42,500 bases of DNA, from positions 282,501 to 325,000 of the forward strand of contig JAQGDQ010000238.1 of assembly GCA_030141605.1 (NCBI GenBank), written 5' to 3'. A model generated the notes under the pieces. The model was not told the origin of the DNA. It worked only from the letters and a program-made list of their open reading frames with translations, and ran no database searches. The stretch comes from Tubiluchus corallicola (taxonomy: Eukaryota > Priapulida > Priapulimorpha > Priapulimorphida > Tubiluchidae). Numbering within the stretch: position 1 is the stretch's first letter; each line of letters starts with the position of its first letter. The position numbers and the translations under genes were made by a program. Shown here one piece after another: positions 1-15,211 of the stretch.

Positions 1-638
1 AGCATTTCACTTACCTGTTGGAAAAACTTATGTAACTAGACTAATAATTTAAAATGTTTGTGCCAATTGGTAAAATGTTGCTGACTCACCCTCCAGGGTG
101 CGCCACTCACCAGCCAAAAACGTACTTTTAATCTTATTGACAAGATATAGTAATTTAAAATATTACTTAATTAGCAACATGTATGCTGCGAATGCTCTGA
201 CTATTTTTTCAAACTTTACTTAATGTTATCAAAACTTGAATCAAATGACCTACCATTAAAATGGCTGCGCCTAACGGTCATCACAGGAGTTTAAATTTAC
301 ACGTTTTATACAGCGTTACGGCCGATGCAAGCTATGCATACGAAAAGGTAGTGCGTAAGTGGTATAAAATTTCGAGACGAATTTTTTAAACTTTATGTAA
401 GTGGAGGATTTTCTTGTGCTTTAATATCTCTACTACTTCCATTTGCAAGGCAGATCTTTTAACAAAAGAAACATTTCATATTGAAAAACAGGCCCATCTT
501 TCAGTTCAAAAAGTGAATACTATTATTAAAGTGTACTTTTGACTGTCCCGAGATTTTTTACCATTTCTTTCCGAGAGTGCAAACCTTAATTTCACACTAA
601 AAACTTAATCAATCTTTGTTCTATACAAGGTCAGTAAG
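1..638. other. Intergenic sequence, no gene recognised
   Basis: AT-rich sequence without a convincing coding region. The only gene-like signal is a perfect minus-strand splice donor (CAG|GTAAGTG) at about positions 8-17. No open frame leads into it, so it could be a non-coding 5' exon of a gene continuing to the left, or chance. Confidence 0.4.
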
Positions 639-668
639 ATGGCGTTTCATCTTTTGATATTCTACTGT
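639..668 (+). CDS. Candidate exon 1 of secreted-protein gene A
   Basis: An ATG opens a short hydrophobic frame beginning MAFHLLIFY. The first exon proposed for paralogue B begins MELHLLIFT, so M-x-x-HLLIF is shared, and the distance to exon 2 is similar in both genes (about 1.0 and 1.4 kb). The weakness is the splice donor. Phase 0 is needed to enter exon 2, and at that point the sequence reads TGT|GCGTGC, a poor GC-type donor. Nearby GT dinucleotides give the wrong phase. This is either a decayed or unusual exon 1 or a coincidence of signal-peptide composition. Confidence 0.25.
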
Positions 669-1409
669 GCGTGCTCGTAGGCGGGAATCGAGGGCGGTGA
701 CGGTTGCCCTCCCAGTGCATAAGAATTGTACATTTTTAGGGCAAAAGCTGATTATTTTCAGGGCAAATAAAATGTCAAGATTTAAGATTTCAATATTCAA
801 AAATTGCTTACGTACTGCTTTAGGCCAACCTCTTTTCATTGGCTGCAATTAAAATGTTTATTGTACGACTTATTGTTTTTAACTTTTAATAATTATTGTT
901 ATAATACTGCCTGCTATCAATTTTAGTTCACTAAACCTTATAAATCCGTTTCACACTTGTTATGTACATGCTTCTCAATATGCTGGCAAAGTCATATAGA
1001 CATGTTTGCAAAAGGAAAACACAAACAGTCACCATTATCTCTTTTGAATTTCTGAAACGTTAGAAAAAGTATTGTGAACGTATCTGCATGTTTTTTTCAG
1101 TGAAAATGCAAACCTTTGGCTTGTGTCTTGTTAGACTCATGACTATTTAGTAAAGATTATTGTAATTTGGATTTCTTGCATACGATTACTATTGCAGTTC
1201 GTATTGGGTATCAGAACATGATTTTGCCCCCTCCCTCAAACTAGAGTAACTTTCAGGGCTTATTCGATATGCCGCCTTGTGACTCTTACTCCCTACGTCT
1301 ATGCGTGTGTTCAATAAAATACTTTAGATTTTGTTCGCCTAAATAGTAGATTTGTTAATTCTCTTTATAAAAGTTTGCTAAAATTTTTATAAATTCCATA
1401 GCGTGAGCA

Positions 1410-1620
1410 AAGAAGGAATGAATGAGTGAGTGGGTGACTGATAGGGCGAGTAGTAGGCTGTACTTGTGACTGAGGGGGTGAATAAGTGGCTTAGTCAGCG
1501 AATGGGTAAATGTGAGTTACAGAGTGAGTGTATAAGTGTGTGTGTGAATGCGTGCATGAGTGTGTGTATGTGTTTGTGTGTGAGTGTGTGTGAGTGTGAG
1601 TGTCAGTATGTCAGTCAGGG
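1410..1620. repeat. G/T-rich low-complexity tract (GTGAGTG-like)
   Basis: Irregular runs of GAGTG, GTGTG and TGAATG units with no fixed period. It lies about 90 bp upstream of gene A exon 2, in the presumed first intron. Short open frames across it are products of low complexity. Confidence 0.7.
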
Positions 1621-1707
1621 CTTCAGGCAGAGCACTTCGTGCTTTCAGCCAGCAGTAATTGTCCACAAAAGTTATTTCCACAATACCCGATGTTCAATGT
1701 TTTTCAG

Positions 1708-6629
<4,922 letters not shown>

Positions 6630-6697
6630 TTTTTTCCTATTTTTCCTATTTTCCTATTAATTTATTTCCTACTTTTTCTATTGTAAGTATAATACAA

Positions 6698-6703
6698 AAT
6701 AAA
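6698..6703 (+). promoter_or_regulatory. Polyadenylation signal AATAAA, gene A
   Basis: Canonical AATAAA 69 bp after the stop codon of gene A, followed by an AT-rich stretch. Confidence 0.6.
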
Positions 6704-7085
6704 GAAATATTTTTCAATGGTCTTTTGTGCATTCGCATTTTTTCACTTTGTGACTAGAAACACGTGTGGGCTAAAACATCGCGTTTCTTCATTCCTTTCT
6801 TGGGGGATTTTGAGGTAGTAAAACTGGCAATCGTTTGGGGCACTGAATAATCCATTCTGTGTTGTTTGCATGACATGATTTCAATAGTGTATTGTTTGCA
6901 AGTTTGGTGAAATATTTTCTGTTTTGCTGTCCTTATATCCGGTCATTACTTTCAAGACAGTACAGTGAAGTGTTAATATTTTTTGAAGTTTTTGAAATTG
7001 AATTAAATGTTTAATCCACAAAACCAAATTTTTAGTTAAACAATATTATGGCCAACCGGTGCCATTGCCATGTGTTATGTGACGG

Positions 7086-7088
<3 letters not shown>
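6704..7088. other. Intergenic, nothing recognised
   Basis: Downstream flank of gene A. No open frame, repeat or element signature seen. Confidence 0.5.
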
Positions 7089-7129
<41 letters not shown>

Positions 7130-7440
7130 AGATGTAGATGTGGATGTAGATGTAGATGTAGATGTAGATGTAAATGTAGATACAGATGTAATGTAGAAGT
7201 AGATGTAGATGAAGATGTAGATGTAGATGTAGACGAAGATGTAGATGTAGATGTAGACGTAGACGTAGACGTAGACGTAGACGTAGACGTAGACGTAGAC
7301 ATAGACATAGACATAGACATAGACATAGACATAGACATAGACATAGACAAAGACATAGATATAGATATAGTCATAGATTAGATGTAGATATAGATGTAGA
7401 TATAGATGTAGATGTAGATGTAGCTATAAATATAGATCTA
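7089..7440. repeat. (AT)n followed by mixed 6-bp repeats GATGTA/GACGTA/GACATA
   Basis: A run of AT dinucleotides to about 7125, then hexamers in successive homogeneous blocks: GATGTA, then GACGTA (7249-7300), then GACATA (7300-7350), then GATATA/GATGTA again. Neighbouring blocks differ by single transitions, showing stepwise spread of variants. Frames encoding Asp-Val or Ser-Thr runs are artefacts. Confidence 0.9.
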
Positions 7441-7714
7441 CACGAATATACAGCTTTACAAAAACAGCAATATAAACAACTATTTACACGTTAAGGTCTT
7501 AAAATTTATATGATATCCATTAATAAGTGAAGTCTGGTTGTTCTTAGATTGTTGACCATCTAATCAAGCTTATTTACGTATTATCTCCACGAAGCATACA
7601 ATCAAAATGGTTACACATAGTTTTATCCGACAATAGGCTAGTCAGATACAGCGAGTATGCAGTTATTAAGGCCGTGTTTCCATCTAACCCTGAAAAAGAA
7701 GCCGTCTCTCACCT
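7441..7714. other. Intergenic, nothing recognised
   Basis: AT-rich, no supported feature. Confidence 0.4.
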
Positions 7715-8290
7715 GTTCAATTCTATGAGGTTTAATTTTTATAAACTTGTCCACCATTACCTTTCTGTAGTTTTAAGCACTTTGTTTAGTAATTTGAAAA
7801 GAAGATACTACATTAAATTGCTGTTTGCTACATTCACCATGTCTCACCCAGTTTTTTTTCCTGATGGTCCCTTACATATTTTCTACACACCGTCATCCTT
7901 GTACAAAGTTTTATGTTAGTTTCACCGACATATTGTTCTCCGCATCCAGAGCAAGTTATTATGTATACTAAATTCTTTTAATCACAAAAATCGTCTTTAT
8001 TGACTTTACAAAAAATATTTAACTTCGATAATGTAGTTGCACGTAGTACATCTTGGTTTACGACATTTTTAACTCATTCTCCATTGGAGAACCTCATTTT
8101 GACTTTGACAGAATTTACTACCCAGCAGTCTGGCTTCTCCTATGCTTCTCCCTAATTTATCACTGCTGCACAAGACAGGGAGTCTTCTGTTTGTATTGTT
8201 CGGGCTGTATGTACTTATCAAAATAACTCGTTCTTTTTTTGGTCTGGATCTTTTTTTGTTCTCTCATTATGCAAATCAACCTCATCTTGT
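7715..8290 (-). mobile_element. Degenerate Penelope-like retroelement (GIY-YIG endonuclease end)
   Basis: Translating the minus strand in shifting frames gives, in order from about 8290 down: a segment containing ERVILISTYSPNN, a cysteine-rich linker (CRKPRCTTCNYI), the core KNLVYIITCSGCGEQYVGET followed by NIKLCTRMTV, and a tail ending DKFIKIKPHR. This order, with a CxxC linker before a VYxITC-x2-C-x4-YVG(E/Q)T core, is typical of the C-terminal GIY-YIG endonuclease of Penelope-like retroelements. There are in-frame stops and at least two frameshifts, so it is dead. Most of the RT domain is absent. Confidence 0.75.
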
Positions 8291-9106
8291 GATAAAGCTA
8301 TCATTATACTTTTGAAAAACGTTTGTCTTAATTTACACTTTTTACAGTAGCATTTGACAACCTTCTGCTGTTTGTGAGTAAGCTTCAGAGTTGCGGAGTC
8401 AGGCTAGCCAGTTAAAGCGCTTGATTGGCCATTGTGGGGTGTGAGGTGGGCTCCTACTGGTTGATTGACATGATGCGATCTCTCTTTTACTTTCTACGTG
8501 CACAATCTCGTTGACAGCATTTGAATTTACACCTTAAATTAAATTAAAGCTATACAACATCATTTTGAGCTTACTGAGAGGTGTCGAACCCAAATATATG
8601 ATGAATATATACAAATGAAGAAGTTACACAAGCACTCGGTATTTTCATATTACAGCAGTAGGTGCATTGGGATGCTTGTTTACAAAGTTGACTAATTTCA
8701 ATTTTTGTTAAATACTTTTAAATCCCATTGCGCCTGCACATCTTTAGTCTCAGTATCAGTGAAAACTCGTACCGAGCTTTAGACTACAATAAGATTAGAA
8801 ACAACATTGGAAAATTGGAATTTCATTACGTAATATTACCATGCATTAGCTTTTGACAGTTAAAGTTACACATTTATATAATTAGCAATGTTTAAGTTGC
8901 GACTGAAAATTTTTTGCATGTTAAAACATTAAATGCTGGAATAATGTCAACCAATCATCAACTGAAAAATAGTGAGTGAGCACTCAATACAAGGAGCAAA
9001 ACGATAAACGAATCAACCAGTGCACATCAACCAGTGACAGTCCTGGTCATTGCAAAAGAAGATATAGCACTGATAAGGATTTGTAGCCAAGAAAACATGG
9101 ATTATC
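8291..9106. other. Intergenic; possible decayed tRNA-SINE near 8390-8480
   Basis: At about 8400-8425 GGCTAGCCAGTTAAAGCGCTTG resembles the A-box region of tRNA-derived SINEs, but no convincing B box follows at the right distance. The remainder shows nothing recognisable. Confidence 0.25.
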
Positions 9107-9317
9107 TGGATTACGATATTACTTCCGTACGATATCAGGAATTCCCTTAAAGAGAAAATGTACAATGGGTGCTACATGAAGAGGAACTAAAGCAAAAATT
9201 ATTGAGTGCTGGGACCAAATGCACTTTAAAGAAGTGAGAAACTGTATCAGCTGTTGGTGGAAACGCCTTCGTCTAGTTTGCAGTGAAAATGGTTGGCGTA
9301 TGGAGCACTTGCTGTAA
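9107..9317 (+). pseudogene. Remnant of a mariner/Tc1-like DDE transposase C-terminus
   Basis: The frame 9192-9317 encodes IIECWDQM, then ISCWWKRLRLVCSENGWRME, then HLL and a TAA stop. This resembles the extreme C-terminus of many mariner/Tc1-superfamily transposases, a helix with Trp and Lys/Arg-rich residues ending in GGHxEHLL-like sequence. Upstream, 9107-9190 in a different frame has LKEKMYN, which fits the residues following the last catalytic acid. Stops and a frameshift separate the pieces. No terminal repeats were found. Confidence 0.45.
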
Positions 9318-9879
9318 ATTCAGTAGTCACAAAGTTTTTACCGATATTTATTTTTGTGACTTGTTGGTTTAAAACTTCTGTATCTCTCGAAAAATCTCAA
9401 ATAATGGCTTACAATTTTTGGCGCTTATGCAAAAGCGTTCGTAACATCAGTTTAGTAATTTTCAGATGATTTCATTATTTTCTTCTGATAATATCATAAT
9501 CAAATCTTCCGTACTTTTTGCGCCATCTGATGTATTGCCTAGTTGTTCTCGTTTAAACCCGAGGACCTCCATCCAATTATTTCTGCCATTATTTTGCTTC
9601 ATTCCGTTTTGGTGGAAATACTTCCCAGCCACTTTACATTAAAATTTACTTTCAAAAAAATTCTGTCGGTACTTACTATAATCGTTTTATCTGCATGCGC
9701 AAGGCAATATAGATCCCATAAGATTATTTCATAAAACAGTTGCTACACATCATACAAGAATGCATTAAAAAGTATTAATGCTGAAACGGCACCACCTCGG
9801 TTCGAGATCGACGTCCTGAAACGAAACTAAGAAACCAAGCAACTGGCAAACATTCACCAGCTTTAAATGTATATACGTA

Positions 9880-9883
<4 letters not shown>
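9318..9883. other. Intergenic, nothing recognised
   Basis: Short open frames only, without family resemblance. GGTTCGAGATC at 9798-9808 resembles a B box but has no matching A box. Confidence 0.4.

Positions 9884-9949
<66 letters not shown>
9884..9949. repeat. (GT)n microsatellite
   Basis: About 33 GT dinucleotides. Confidence 0.95.
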
Positions 9950-9950
<1 letters not shown>

Positions 9951-11309
9951 TTATCCATGAGGAACTAGAGTACATTTTTATACCAGATCTCATACGAAAT
10001 TTAGAAACTAAATCTATCCTACAAACATAATAAGTTAATAAGTTAGCTCATGTTTCAGCCTAAATATTGATCTACGAGTGAGCATAATTGTAATTGTAGA
10101 TAATTGTGATATTTTGTATTTATTGTAGATAATAGTAATATTTTCTGTATATTTAGTACTTAACTATATTTGAACGTTTGACCAATGACTCCTGTAGTGT
10201 TTTCTGCTGGTTATATTTCCTTAGAAACGCTGCAATATTTTGTTACATTATTGAGCAAATGCAGTAACAATATTGCGCATTACTGTGAACTAGGAACTGT
10301 AATGCTAAGTGGATAAATAAATACTTAAATACTTAATACTTATACGTTGAAAGTCCGGAATTTGTCAGAAAATTGTACAGAGACAGGGATGCTTCTAGAA
10401 ATTACAGATATCAGTTGTTCAGTTGTTCCGAATCTATCTACGTGCGTCCACAACGTGGGATGGAATACACTTTCAATTTAACAAGTTTTGTATCAATGAA
10501 GCGGGGTCTCGTAACAATTGCATGAGAATATGCGTCACTGAGTTTTGGGTCATTATTCTCGGGCATTTTGGGCTGGTGTTCATGTCGGGAACTAGACGAA
10601 TTGGCCGTAATAAGAGTTTTGTACATTCTTCCAGACATTTTTTCAGACAGATAATGAAAGATTACCAGCGACACGTTTTTCCAAAGATTGGACATACTTG
10701 TTGAGAATCTGTCAAGTGCGTAAAGTAATGTGTGAGTAAAAATGCCATGTGTTGTAATTAAAATTGTACGAGCAGATAAAGTCAATAAATGTCGTACGTT
10801 ACCAGAAATAAGTTGCAGATAGGTCATGAATGTCGGTTAACTAGCTTGGCTCTGACACTAGTCATGGAATATATAACACATAAAAAATTGTCAAATCTTG
10901 CGGCAAGTTTCTACCTTTGTCCTGTACATTTGACTTTAAAATTCTTCGTCAGTTTGCTCAGTAATACACATTAAATAGTGTCTATTTGCACTGATATGGA
11001 AACAGTAAACACTGTACTGGCTTACACTACAGCATAGACTGCAAAGGGAACTTTATGTTTGAATTCGCTTATAATAAAGAGTTTTGGTGTGTGTTTGTGA
11101 GTTCGAGCTTCTGTGATAGCAACGTTTGGTAAATTAGTAACAAAGCAGGTTACATACCAAGATGCATCTTTTCCAGGAACCTATTGTTTAGATGTAACCT
11201 TTCATGATCAAAAGTTATACTACCAGAACTTGAATCCACGACTTTGTCAGTAGTTCGATGCAGCTGTTGCTATCATCGTTTAACTCGTAAGCGACACTAC
11301 CTGCCACAC
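9950..11309. other. Upstream flank of the sulfotransferase gene
   Basis: Probably contains the promoter and 5' UTR of the gene starting at 11310, but I see no clear TATA box or initiator. Overlapping open frames on both strands at 10423-10827 resemble no family I know. Confidence 0.35.
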
Positions 11310-11443
11310 ATGACGACAGTTTTCACTGGAAATAAAGCACTTGTTGTTCTTTGTTTTAGTGTTGGATTAAATCTAGCGTTTTTCGTGTTTTATCTACGAA
11401 ATGGTTCACTCGAAATTGCAATTTATAACAGAAACCTCACAAG
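11310..11443 (+). CDS. Sulfotransferase exon 1: cytosolic tail and membrane anchor
   Basis: ATG in context CACACATGA begins a frame with the only good signal-anchor (ALVVLCFSVGLNLAFFVFYL). It ends at ACAAG|GTATGG, leaving two bases that form a Ser codon with exon 2. An upstream frame from 11244 has no start codon of better context. Confidence 0.8.
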
Positions 11444-14402
11444 GTATGGCTTAACCGCGGAATTGTGTTGCTAAAATGTTATTTCACTGAATATTGCAAA
11501 ACCTGCGAATATCACCAGACCATTTGCCTCAAGAGAAAAAAAGTGATAGGCATGACGTATTTGTAACGCAATAAATGAAAATCCATTTATGTGGCCATGC
11601 CTCTGAGCATCTTCCAAGCTATTCTAGTGTCCCAGAATACAAAACCCATTGTACAAATAACTCAGAATTATCCCATTCGAAGTTATACGAAAAGACTCGC
11701 TGAACAGTACAGGATGATTACTATGAAATTCTTCATTAGTAACAATGAACCGTTGTTACAGAAAATTCCACAATTACATTTAGGCTTATAATTTTTTATT
11801 ATTAAATGTTAGTGTTTCGAAAACTCGTTAGTTCTCATAGTCAGATCTGTAGCAAAAGATAAAAAAGAATTTCAAAACTTCAAAAGCAAAAATAATTACG
11901 ATAATTTAGAAGATATTTCTAAAGTAGTCATAGTTCGCAATGCATTAACAACAAAAGACGATAAACATTCTTAGTGTAACTTTAATTAACGTAGAAATGT
12001 GATCAGCTAACAATACATTCTGTGGAAAAAGTCGTGATTTAAATTCACTTTAAAATAAAAAACTTTACAATCCTAATGAAGATTTAACAATATATGGCCA
12101 ATCAAGGCGTTATTTGACGGGTAGACAATTCTACCTTGTCAAAATTTCCCGTCAAAATAGTGTCACTTGGATGAGTAGCTGTTCCACTGCCAGGTTTTCG
12201 ATTTTTAATATCTTAAATTTTTAACATGTTTTTAAATCTAGTTTTCAAATCTTCTTTACTCTCACCAAAATAAATTTTGTTACAGATCGATGCTTTACAA
12301 GGAACATGATATACTGACATGCAATTATAGCTAAATTGAACTTACAACTTGATTTGCTAAAGCAAGCAAATGTGGAAAAAATAGTAGCAAATACACAGAC
12401 ACAAATACAGATACGGATACGGATACGGATACGGATACGGATACGGATACGGATACGGATACGGATACGGATACGGATACGGATACGGATACGGATACGG
12501 ATACGGATACGGATACGGATACGGATACGGATACGGATACGGATACAGATACAGATACAGATACAGATACAGATACAGATACAGATACAGATACAGATAC
12601 AGATACAGATACAGATACAGATACAGATACAGATACAGATACAGATACAGATACAGATACAGATAGAGACACAGACACAGATATAGATATATATATCATT
12701 TATCAATACAATATCAATGAATTCATGAATTCTAAAGGCGTATGCTACTTTCTATAAACATTGTTTGGATGAAACCATAAATTTTTCTTAAAATTTTGCA
12801 CGTTTTCTTGGTCAAGCTATTGAAAAGGAATGAAAAATTGCTGAATAGCCTATAAACATCATTTTTGTCAAGAGCTGTTTTTATTGCTTCAAAGTTTTGT
12901 TTGTTTTTGCCATTTTGCAGTGGCCCAGCATCACTCGTGTCAAGCATCAGAAATTCATTTGGTTATGCCAAACGATGCAAGGAAGTTGTCCATTTTGTGT
13001 TTGTTAAAGTACATAAAACTGGAAGCGACACTCTTGGCGTTATGTTTCAGGTAGGAAAATCTAAACAGTAAATTTAACATTTTACTAATACTGTACAAAC
13101 GAAACTGTTACTGCATTACACGCCTATTAAAATACAAAGTTATTTCGTTCACTGTGCATGAGGTATACACTATAGCATCTACTGCAGTTAGGTTCTTTAA
13201 AGAGCAAAGTTTGGCCATCAAGATAGGTTGTCATTGTCTCTCTAGCTTTTAGATGTTGCTATGAAAAAAATACGGTCAAAAACTCACATCTGATCAGATA
13301 TATTGAATTTGTAAACACTTATCACCAGCACCTTCTTCCCTATCGTTGTTTTCATTTCTACCTGCTGCTGATTCTTCTTTCTCTTTCCTTTTTGTCCTTC
13401 CTTTTACCTCTTGTATCATTTTACTTTTCGATTTTTCTGTCACGGATTTATTTGATCCGTGGTTTCTTTGTCACATTTCAGAGATTTGGACACGAGAGAA
13501 ACTTGACGTTTGTCCTTCCTCGTCACAAGTGGAATCTTCGGTGGCCCTACAACTTACGCCAAAACGACTATCTGCCATTGAAGACGAAGGAGTTCAACAT
13601 ACTCACCTATCATTGTATGTACAATCGAACATTGTTCCGTCAGCTCATGCCGAAACAGACCAAATATATTGCCATTCTCAGGTATCCGTACAAGCATTTC
13701 AAATCCGCCTTCCACTTCTTCAAAATTGCAGGTCAAATGAGAAAAAGAAACATTTCCCAATTGCAACAGATGCAAAATTTCGGTTTGTTTTTGTCAGATC
13801 CGGATTTTTATACAAAGCAGTTTAAACTTCAAGTCTTACAGCTACCAAGCCTTGCATTCGATCTCGGGTTTCAGGCGGAAGATCAGAACGACATGCACAA
13901 GACATTCCAGTTCATTAAACAATTAGAACAAGATTTTGACTTGATAATGATCACAGAATATTTTGACGAATCTCTGGTTCTTCTCCGCCGCCAGTTCTGC
14001 TGGCCGTTGAGGTCCATTTTGTACATTACCAAGAACGTAAAAAAATATCACAGTTTTCCCGTTAAACGTAATTCAAGTTACGATTACGACAAAGCTTATC
14101 AGAAATTGCATCGGAAATGGAATCAGGTCGACTACATCTTATACGACCATTTTAATGAAACGTTCTGGAGGAAGTTTGGAAGGCAAAATGATATCGTAGA
14201 GGAGGTGTTCTATTTTAAAGAACTTAACGCTAATGTGACCGCGTACTGTATGACTCCTCATGACAAACGGGAAAAATATTATAATGTGAAGGCTTGTGAG
14301 TGGACAAGGGCATTCAGGGTGGGGATAAACGAGTGTAAATGTATGAAAAACTCTATGAATATGTATATCAGCATCCTAAAAGGCATCTATTATACAGTTT
14401 AA
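11310..14402 (+). CDS. Galactose 3-O-sulfotransferase-like Golgi enzyme (3 exons, 394 aa)
   Basis: Exons 11310-11443, 12921-13050 and 13482-14402 join in frame to 394 codons. Family members transfer sulfate from PAPS to the 3-hydroxyl of galactose on glycolipids or glycoproteins in the Golgi. The layout fits a type II membrane protein: short cytosolic tail, membrane segment at residues 10-29, lumenal domain. The 5'-phosphosulfate loop is at 72-83 (FVKVHKTGSDTL) and the 3'-phosphate motif at 153-165 (ILRYPYKHFKSAF). The family hallmark EYFDESLVLLRRQFCW lies at 247-261. Six or more N-glycosylation sequons are present. The length is close to vertebrate Gal3STs (about 400-430). The exact acceptor sugar cannot be inferred. 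The stop codon overlaps the TTAA target of a piggyBac-type MITE, so the native 3' UTR has been displaced. Confidence 0.9.
11444..12920 (+). other. Sulfotransferase intron 1 with hexamer array and a hairpin
   Basis: GT-AG intron of 1,477 bp, ending TTTTGCCATTTTGCAG. It holds the GATACG/GATACA array and, at about 12113-12156, an inverted repeat TTTGACGGG...CCCGTCAAA enclosing a smaller GTAGA-caat-TCTAC hairpin. No other exon is needed to keep the frame. Confidence 0.7.
12410..12665. repeat. Hexanucleotide array (GATACG)n then (GATACA)n
   Basis: About 22 GATACG units switch sharply near 12545 to about 20 GATACA units, a single G-to-A change. The two blocks are each almost perfect, so each variant must have spread separately. 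It is intronic; the Arg-Ile, Ser-Val and Gln-Ile frames are artefacts. Confidence 0.95.
12921..13050 (+). CDS. Sulfotransferase exon 2: stem and PAPS 5'-phosphosulfate loop
   Basis: 130 nt between CATTTTGCAG and donor CAG|GTAGG; it starts with the last base of a Ser codon and ends in phase 0. It encodes the sulfonucleotide-binding loop FVKVHKTGSDTLG, where the Lys after FV and the HKT are the conserved features. A decayed copy of its last 46 bases lies at 15212-15257. Confidence 0.9.
13482..14402 (+). CDS. Sulfotransferase exon 3: catalytic domain body
   Basis: Acceptor TGTCACATTTCAG, then RFGHERN, which continues the family's usual FRFG sequence after the phosphosulfate loop. The open frame extends upstream to 13392, but that part is intron; the shared intron homology in the downstream pseudogene supports this. 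Codes for 306 residues to TAA. Confidence 0.9.
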   Translation, partial: RFGHERNLTFVLPRHKWNLRWPYNLRQNDYLPLKTKEFNILTYHCMYNRTLFRQLMPKQTKYIAILRYPYKHFKSAFHFFKIAGQMRKRNISQLQQMQNFGLFLSDPDFYTKQFKLQVLQLPSLAFDLGFQAEDQNDMHKTFQFIKQLEQDFDLIMITEYFDESLVLLRRQFCWPLRSILYITKNVKKYHSFPVKRNSSYDYDKAYQKLHRKWNQVDYILYDHFNETFWRKFGRQNDIVEEVFYFKELNANVTAYCMTPHDKREKYYNVKACEWTRAFRVGINECKCMKNSMNMYISILKGIYYTV

Positions 14403-15211
14403 CCCTTAGCCGGCCAAGAGGTTTTTATATTACCATAAAGACCAAGCGGGGTAAAAATTACCCCCATGAAAGTTTTGCTTAACATGTGTTACTAACTGGA
14501 CAGAATGACCAACTGGTAACGGAGGTGCTCCTATTAATACAAAACCAAGTTCTGTGGCAAGTTAGCATAGATATATGAGGGCATTAAGGATAAAAAGAGG
14601 CATTCCACCATTGCACTATATTGTTTATGCTATATTATTTATGCATGGCTTTTCAAGTCTTATGAAAATTTTTATAATAGCCTAACGATGTTCACTGTTT
14701 AATTCTAAGACATCCACTTCGTCTTCACCTGCTGGATCTTCTAAAATTTTATCTTCATCAGCTTCAAGCTTAGGCACCTGTACAGCTAGAATTCCCGCCA
14801 TATTACTAAATGAATAATGTCCACAAACTTTAATGTGAAATTTCCTCTACAGATCTACGAAATCTCTTTGCAGAACAGCAGGCTGCAATTGGGAGGTTTG
14901 CAGCACTGCTCAGTTTTAAAAGTAAAGGCATGGTGCTACCAGAAAGAAAAATACTACGAAGTAAAATCCAAAGTTTTGCCTACATAAAAGAAAGGGGGGT
15001 AATAGCTACTCCACGTCTGGTAGTATCTGGCACCTGTGCTTTGTAAAAAGCATGAATAGTACTTTTCAACAAATATAAGACATGGTTGCATAATAAATCG
15101 AAAAATGTTTAGTCGCTACTAATTTGAAATTTTTCGTTGTGTGCATCAACGCAAAAAATGTGAGCAAACACTGTTGGGATAATTTTTTACCCCACCTTGG
15201 TCGGCTAAGGG
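14403..15211. mobile_element. piggyBac-type MITE flanked by TTAA
   Basis: Inverted ends CCCTTAGCCGGCCAAG (left) and CCCTTAGCCGACCAAG (right, reversed) are each immediately preceded by TTAA (14399-14402 and 15212-15215). TTAA targets and CCC-starting ends are the mark of piggyBac transposons. Inside both ends lies a GGGGTAAAAATTACCCC-like palindrome. The minus-strand frame 14682-14801 encodes 39 residues rich in Asp and Glu (EADEDKILEDPAGEDEVDV), which may be the remnant of the acidic N-terminus of a transposase. Its left TTAA overlaps the sulfotransferase stop codon. A plus-strand AATAAA at 15092-15097 could now serve that gene. Confidence 0.85.
15092..15097 (+). promoter_or_regulatory. AATAAA within the MITE, possible poly(A) signal for the sulfotransferase
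   Basis: First plus-strand AATAAA after the stop, 690 bp downstream and inside the transposon. Others occur at 15636 and 15801. Which is used cannot be told from sequence. Confidence 0.35.

Noticed and set aside
621-852. Overlapping frames on both strands, slightly G+C richer
   Set aside because: No family resemblance, no splice signals, and mirrored frames suggest chance.
1089-1115. Alternative first exon for gene A (ATGCAAACCTTTGGC...)
   Set aside because: Phase fits, but the donor CTT|GTTAGA is poor and it lacks the HLLIF similarity to gene B's candidate.
7070-7381. Frames encoding Asp-Val, Asp-Ile, Ser-Thr or Ser-Met repeats
   Set aside because: Produced by the hexamer array; no flanking coding signals.
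9798-9808. B-box-like GGTTCGAGATC
   Set aside because: No A box at tRNA spacing upstream and no stem structure, so not called as a SINE or tRNA.
10423-10827. Overlapping frames of 93 and 129 codons
   Set aside because: Neither shows a domain, signal peptide or clear exon borders; possibly a relic but unsupported.
12245-12706. Long Ile-Arg, Ser-Val and Ile-Cys repeat frames
   Set aside because: The GATACG/GATACA array lies in intron 1 of the sulfotransferase; 6-bp units keep all frames open.
13392-13481. 30-codon hydrophobic extension at the start of the exon 3 frame
   Set aside because: It is intron sequence: it includes the acceptor pyrimidine tract, and exons 1 and 2 join in frame at 13482 with the expected family sequence. 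The signal-like start is coincidental.
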